A stretch of DNA of 6,012 nucleotides from Eubacterium sp. (lineage in GTDB: Bacteria > Bacillota > Clostridia > Oscillospirales > Acutalibacteraceae): positions 1 through 6,012 of the forward strand of contig JAIDVA010000057.1 in NCBI GenBank assembly GCA_029059925.1, in the 5' to 3' direction. A program made the position numbers and the translations under genes. Positions 4,091 through 6,012 of this stretch are shown here, in pieces; within the stretch, counting starts at the first letter, position 1; each line of letters starts with the position of its first letter. Under the pieces are notes generated by a model. That model ran no database searches. It saw only the letters and a program-made list of their open reading frames with translations, and was not told where the DNA came from.

Positions 4091-6012
4091 GAGTTCTTGC
4101 AATTGTTCAAGATTTAAAATTTCGTCGCTTGCTTCTGATGAGAAATAGCTTGGAACAACATCAACATCTCTGAATACTTCCATACCTGTGCCGGCAGGAA
4201 CAAGCTTACCGATAATAACATTTTCCTTAAGACCTATAAGCGGATCGCTCTTACCCTTGATTGCAGCATCGGTAAGAACTCTTGTTGTCTCCTGGAAAGA
4301 TGCAGCTGAAAGGAAGGAATCCGTTGCGAGAGAAGCCTTTGTGATACCCATAAGAATAGGAATATAGGTAGCCTTCTTAAGCTCGGTCTCGCCTGCTCTG
4401 ATTCTCTTTTCAACCTCAGCGTTTGCCTCGTCAACAGCAGCAACATCAACCATTGTACCCGGTACAAGGTCAGTAGCACCAGCCTCGTCTACAGTACACT
4501 TCTTGAGCATCTGACGAACAATAACCTCGATATGCTTATCGTTGATATCAACACCCTGTGTACGGTATGCAAACTGAACTTCTTTGATAAGATAGTTATA
4601 AACAGCCTCTTCACCGAGGATAGCAAGTACATCGTGCGGATTTACAGCACCGAGTGTAAGCTCTGTACCCTTCTGGATATGAGCACCCTCTACAATGTTT
4701 TCGCAAAGACGTGCACCATAAGGGATGAGATATTTTCTCTCTTCAGCAGTCTCGCTGTTGAATACAACAACATGACGGCTCTTCTTGATTTCTTCAAATC
4801 TGACATCACCCTCGATTTCAGAAAGAATAGCAAGCTGCTTTGGTTTTCTTGCTTCGAAGAGCTCTTCTACTCTTGGAAGACCCTGTGTGATATCAGCACC
4901 GCCGGCAACACCACCGGTGTGGAAGGTTCTCATTGTAAGCTGAGTACCAGGCTCACCGATTGACTGAGCAGCAATAATACCAACTGCCTCACCAACCTGA
5001 ACAGGCTCGTTAAAGGCAAGGTTTGCACCATAACACTTACGGCATACGCCGTGACGTGATTTACAGGTAATAAGTGAACGGATTTTAACAGCCTCAACAC
5101 CTGCAGCAACAATACGTTTCGCATCATCCTCAGTCATCATTCTGTCTGTCTCCATAAGAACCTCACCTGTATTCGGATCAATGACAGGCTCAACGCAGAA
5201 ACGACCTGTAAGTCTTTCCTCAAGTGGTTCAAGAACACGGTTACCATCCATAATCTTTGAAACTACGATACCATCATGGCAGCCGCAGTCATCATCACGG
5301 ATAATTACATCCTGTGATACATCAACAAGACGACGGGTAAGGTAACCTGAGTCAGCTGTACGAAGAGCTGTATCGGCAAGACCCTTACGAGCACCACGAG
5401 ATGAGATAAAGTATTCAAGAATATTAAGACCTTCACGGTAGTTAGCACGGATAGGAACCTCGATTGTCTTACCGGCTGTGTTTGCAATAAGACCTCTCAT
5501 ACCTGCAAGCTGACGAAGCTGTGAGGTACTACCACGGGCACCTGAGTCAACCATCATGTGGATTGGGTTGTGCGCACCGTCAAAGTTACTTGTAAGCTCG
5601 TTAGAAACCTTATTTGTACAATCCTCCCAAGCCTTGATTACAGCTGAGGAACGCTCCTCGTTTGTGATAAGACCATAGTTATAATTGTATGTGATTTCAT
5701 CAACTCGCTTTTCAGCTTCGGCAAGATAATCCTTTTTCTTTTCAGGAATAAGTGCGTCAATTACGGCTACTGTTGTACCTGAAATTGTAGAATATTTATA
5801 GCCCTGATTCTTGATAGCATCAAGAACGCCTGAGGCAATTGAAACACCGTGAGCATTAATACATCTTTCAGCAATCTGGCCGAGCTGCTTTTTCTTAACA
5901 ACAAAGGAAACTTCAAGCTCGAATTCATTGTCAGGGTTTGATCTGTCAACAAAGCCAAGATCCTGAGGAACAGGATTATTGAATATAATTCTACCAATTG
6001 TTGTAATAATAA
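4070..6012 (-). CDS. rpoC: RNA polymerase beta' subunit, C-terminal half (5' end outside window)
   Basis: Beta' forms the catalytic core of RNA polymerase with beta. The window holds 646 codons plus the TAA stop, of a protein usually near 1,200 residues in Firmicutes; the frame is open to the right edge. In window residue numbers: TTIGRIIFN at 3-11, the rim helices of the secondary channel about 89-135, and the bridge-helix region about 148-181 (MMVDSGARGS, QLRQLAGMRGL). A zinc site is formed by C242 (5285-5287), C316, C323 and C326, in the pattern CX6CX2C for the last three. The trigger loop EPGTQLTMRTFHTGG has its catalytic histidine at 364 (4919-4921). VAGGADITQGLPRVEELFEAR follows directly, so the large E. 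coli insert SI3 is absent. The C-terminal KASLATDSFLSAASFQET block is intact. An extra cysteine (CGC) sits two residues after the first zinc ligand. Not a pseudogene. Confidence 0.98.
   Translation of the reverse strand, partial: IITTIGRIIFNNPVPQDLGFVDRSNPDNEFELEVSFVVKKKQLGQIAERCINAHGVSIASGVLDAIKNQGYKYSTISGTTVAVIDALIPEKKKDYLAEAEKRVDEITYNYNYGLITNEERSSAVIKAWEDCTNKVSNELTSNFDGAHNPIHMMVDSGARGSTSQLRQLAGMRGLIANTAGKTIEVPIRANYREGLNILEYFISSRGARKGLADTALRTADSGYLTRRLVDVSQDVIIRDDDCGCHDGIVVSKIMDGNRVLEPLEERLTGRFCVEPVIDPNTGEVLMETDRMMTEDDAKRIVAAGVEAVKIRSLITCKSRHGVCRKCYGANLAFNEPVQVGEAVGIIAAQSIGEPGTQLTMRTFHTGGVAGGADITQGLPRVEELFEARKPKQLAILSEIEGDVRFEEIKKSRHVVVFNSETAEERKYLIPYGARLCENIVEGAHIQKGTELTLGAVNPHDVLAILGEEAVYNYLIKEVQFAYRTQGVDINDKHIEVIVRQMLKKCTVDEAGATDLVPGTMVDVAAVDEANAEVEKRIRAGETELKKATYIPILMGITKASLATDSFLSAASFQETTRVLTDAAIKGKSDPLIGLKENVIIGKLVPAGTGMEVFRDVDVVPSYFSSEASDEILNLEQLQELLTNTMS

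Noticed and set aside
4532..4963. 143-codon open frame on the plus strand inside rpoC
   Set aside because: It lies antisense to the intact, highly conserved beta' trigger-loop and zinc region. Its translation has no recognisable motif, and it has no plausible ribosome-binding site. It is a codon-usage shadow.
1..6012. A novel accessory or defence system
   Set aside because: All coding capacity is core str-operon and rpoC sequence. There are no insertion sequences, CRISPR repeats, integrase or unknown genes, and no gap exceeds 205 bp.

Overview
This window is a slice of a conserved translation/transcription operon, with every gene on the minus strand. In transcription order (high to low coordinate) it holds the 3' half of rpoC, then rpsL (S12), rpsG (S7), fusA (EF-G) and the 5' third of tuf (EF-Tu). 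The order rpoC-rpsL-rpsG-fusA-tuf is the classic rpoBC-str arrangement. The proteins look like an AT-leaning Firmicute of class Clostridia. S12 carries the Gram-positive N-terminal insertion, beta' lacks the proteobacterial insert in the trigger loop, and the EF-G and EF-Tu wording resembles gut Oscillospiraceae (Ruminococcus-like) or Lachnospiraceae. The family-level placement is recall-based inference. No L7Ae-type gene (ybxF), which Bacillus relatives carry between rpoC and rpsL, is present.

Layout: rpoC enters at the right edge and stops at 4070. A 205-bp gap (3865-4069) separates it from rpsL (3442-3864, GTG start). A 130-bp gap (3312-3441) leads to rpsG (2841-3311). Only 12 nt separate rpsG from fusA (720-2828). 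A 100-bp gap (620-719) precedes tuf, which runs off the left edge. No convincing sense-strand intrinsic terminator separates any of the genes, so read-through from rpoBC is possible, and two internal promoters can be read from the sequence.

The proteins are ordinary and intact; the interest is in the gaps. A perfect consensus sigma-A promoter (TTGACA, 17 nt, TATAAT) sits across the rpoC stop codon. It would start a leader of about 190 nt before rpsL, and that leader can be folded by eye into three consecutive hairpins covering nearly its whole length. Their wobble pairs are G-U in the sense RNA. This is a candidate structured, possibly autoregulatory, str-operon leader. A second strong promoter (TTGATA, 17 nt, extended -10 TAGAAT) lies between fusA and tuf and would allow extra EF-Tu synthesis.

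The genes form one functional set: RNA polymerase beta', two 30S proteins (decoding centre S12, head-assembly S7) and the two elongation GTPases that deliver aminoacyl-tRNA and translocate it. I found no mobile element, CRISPR, tRNA, rRNA or accessory system.
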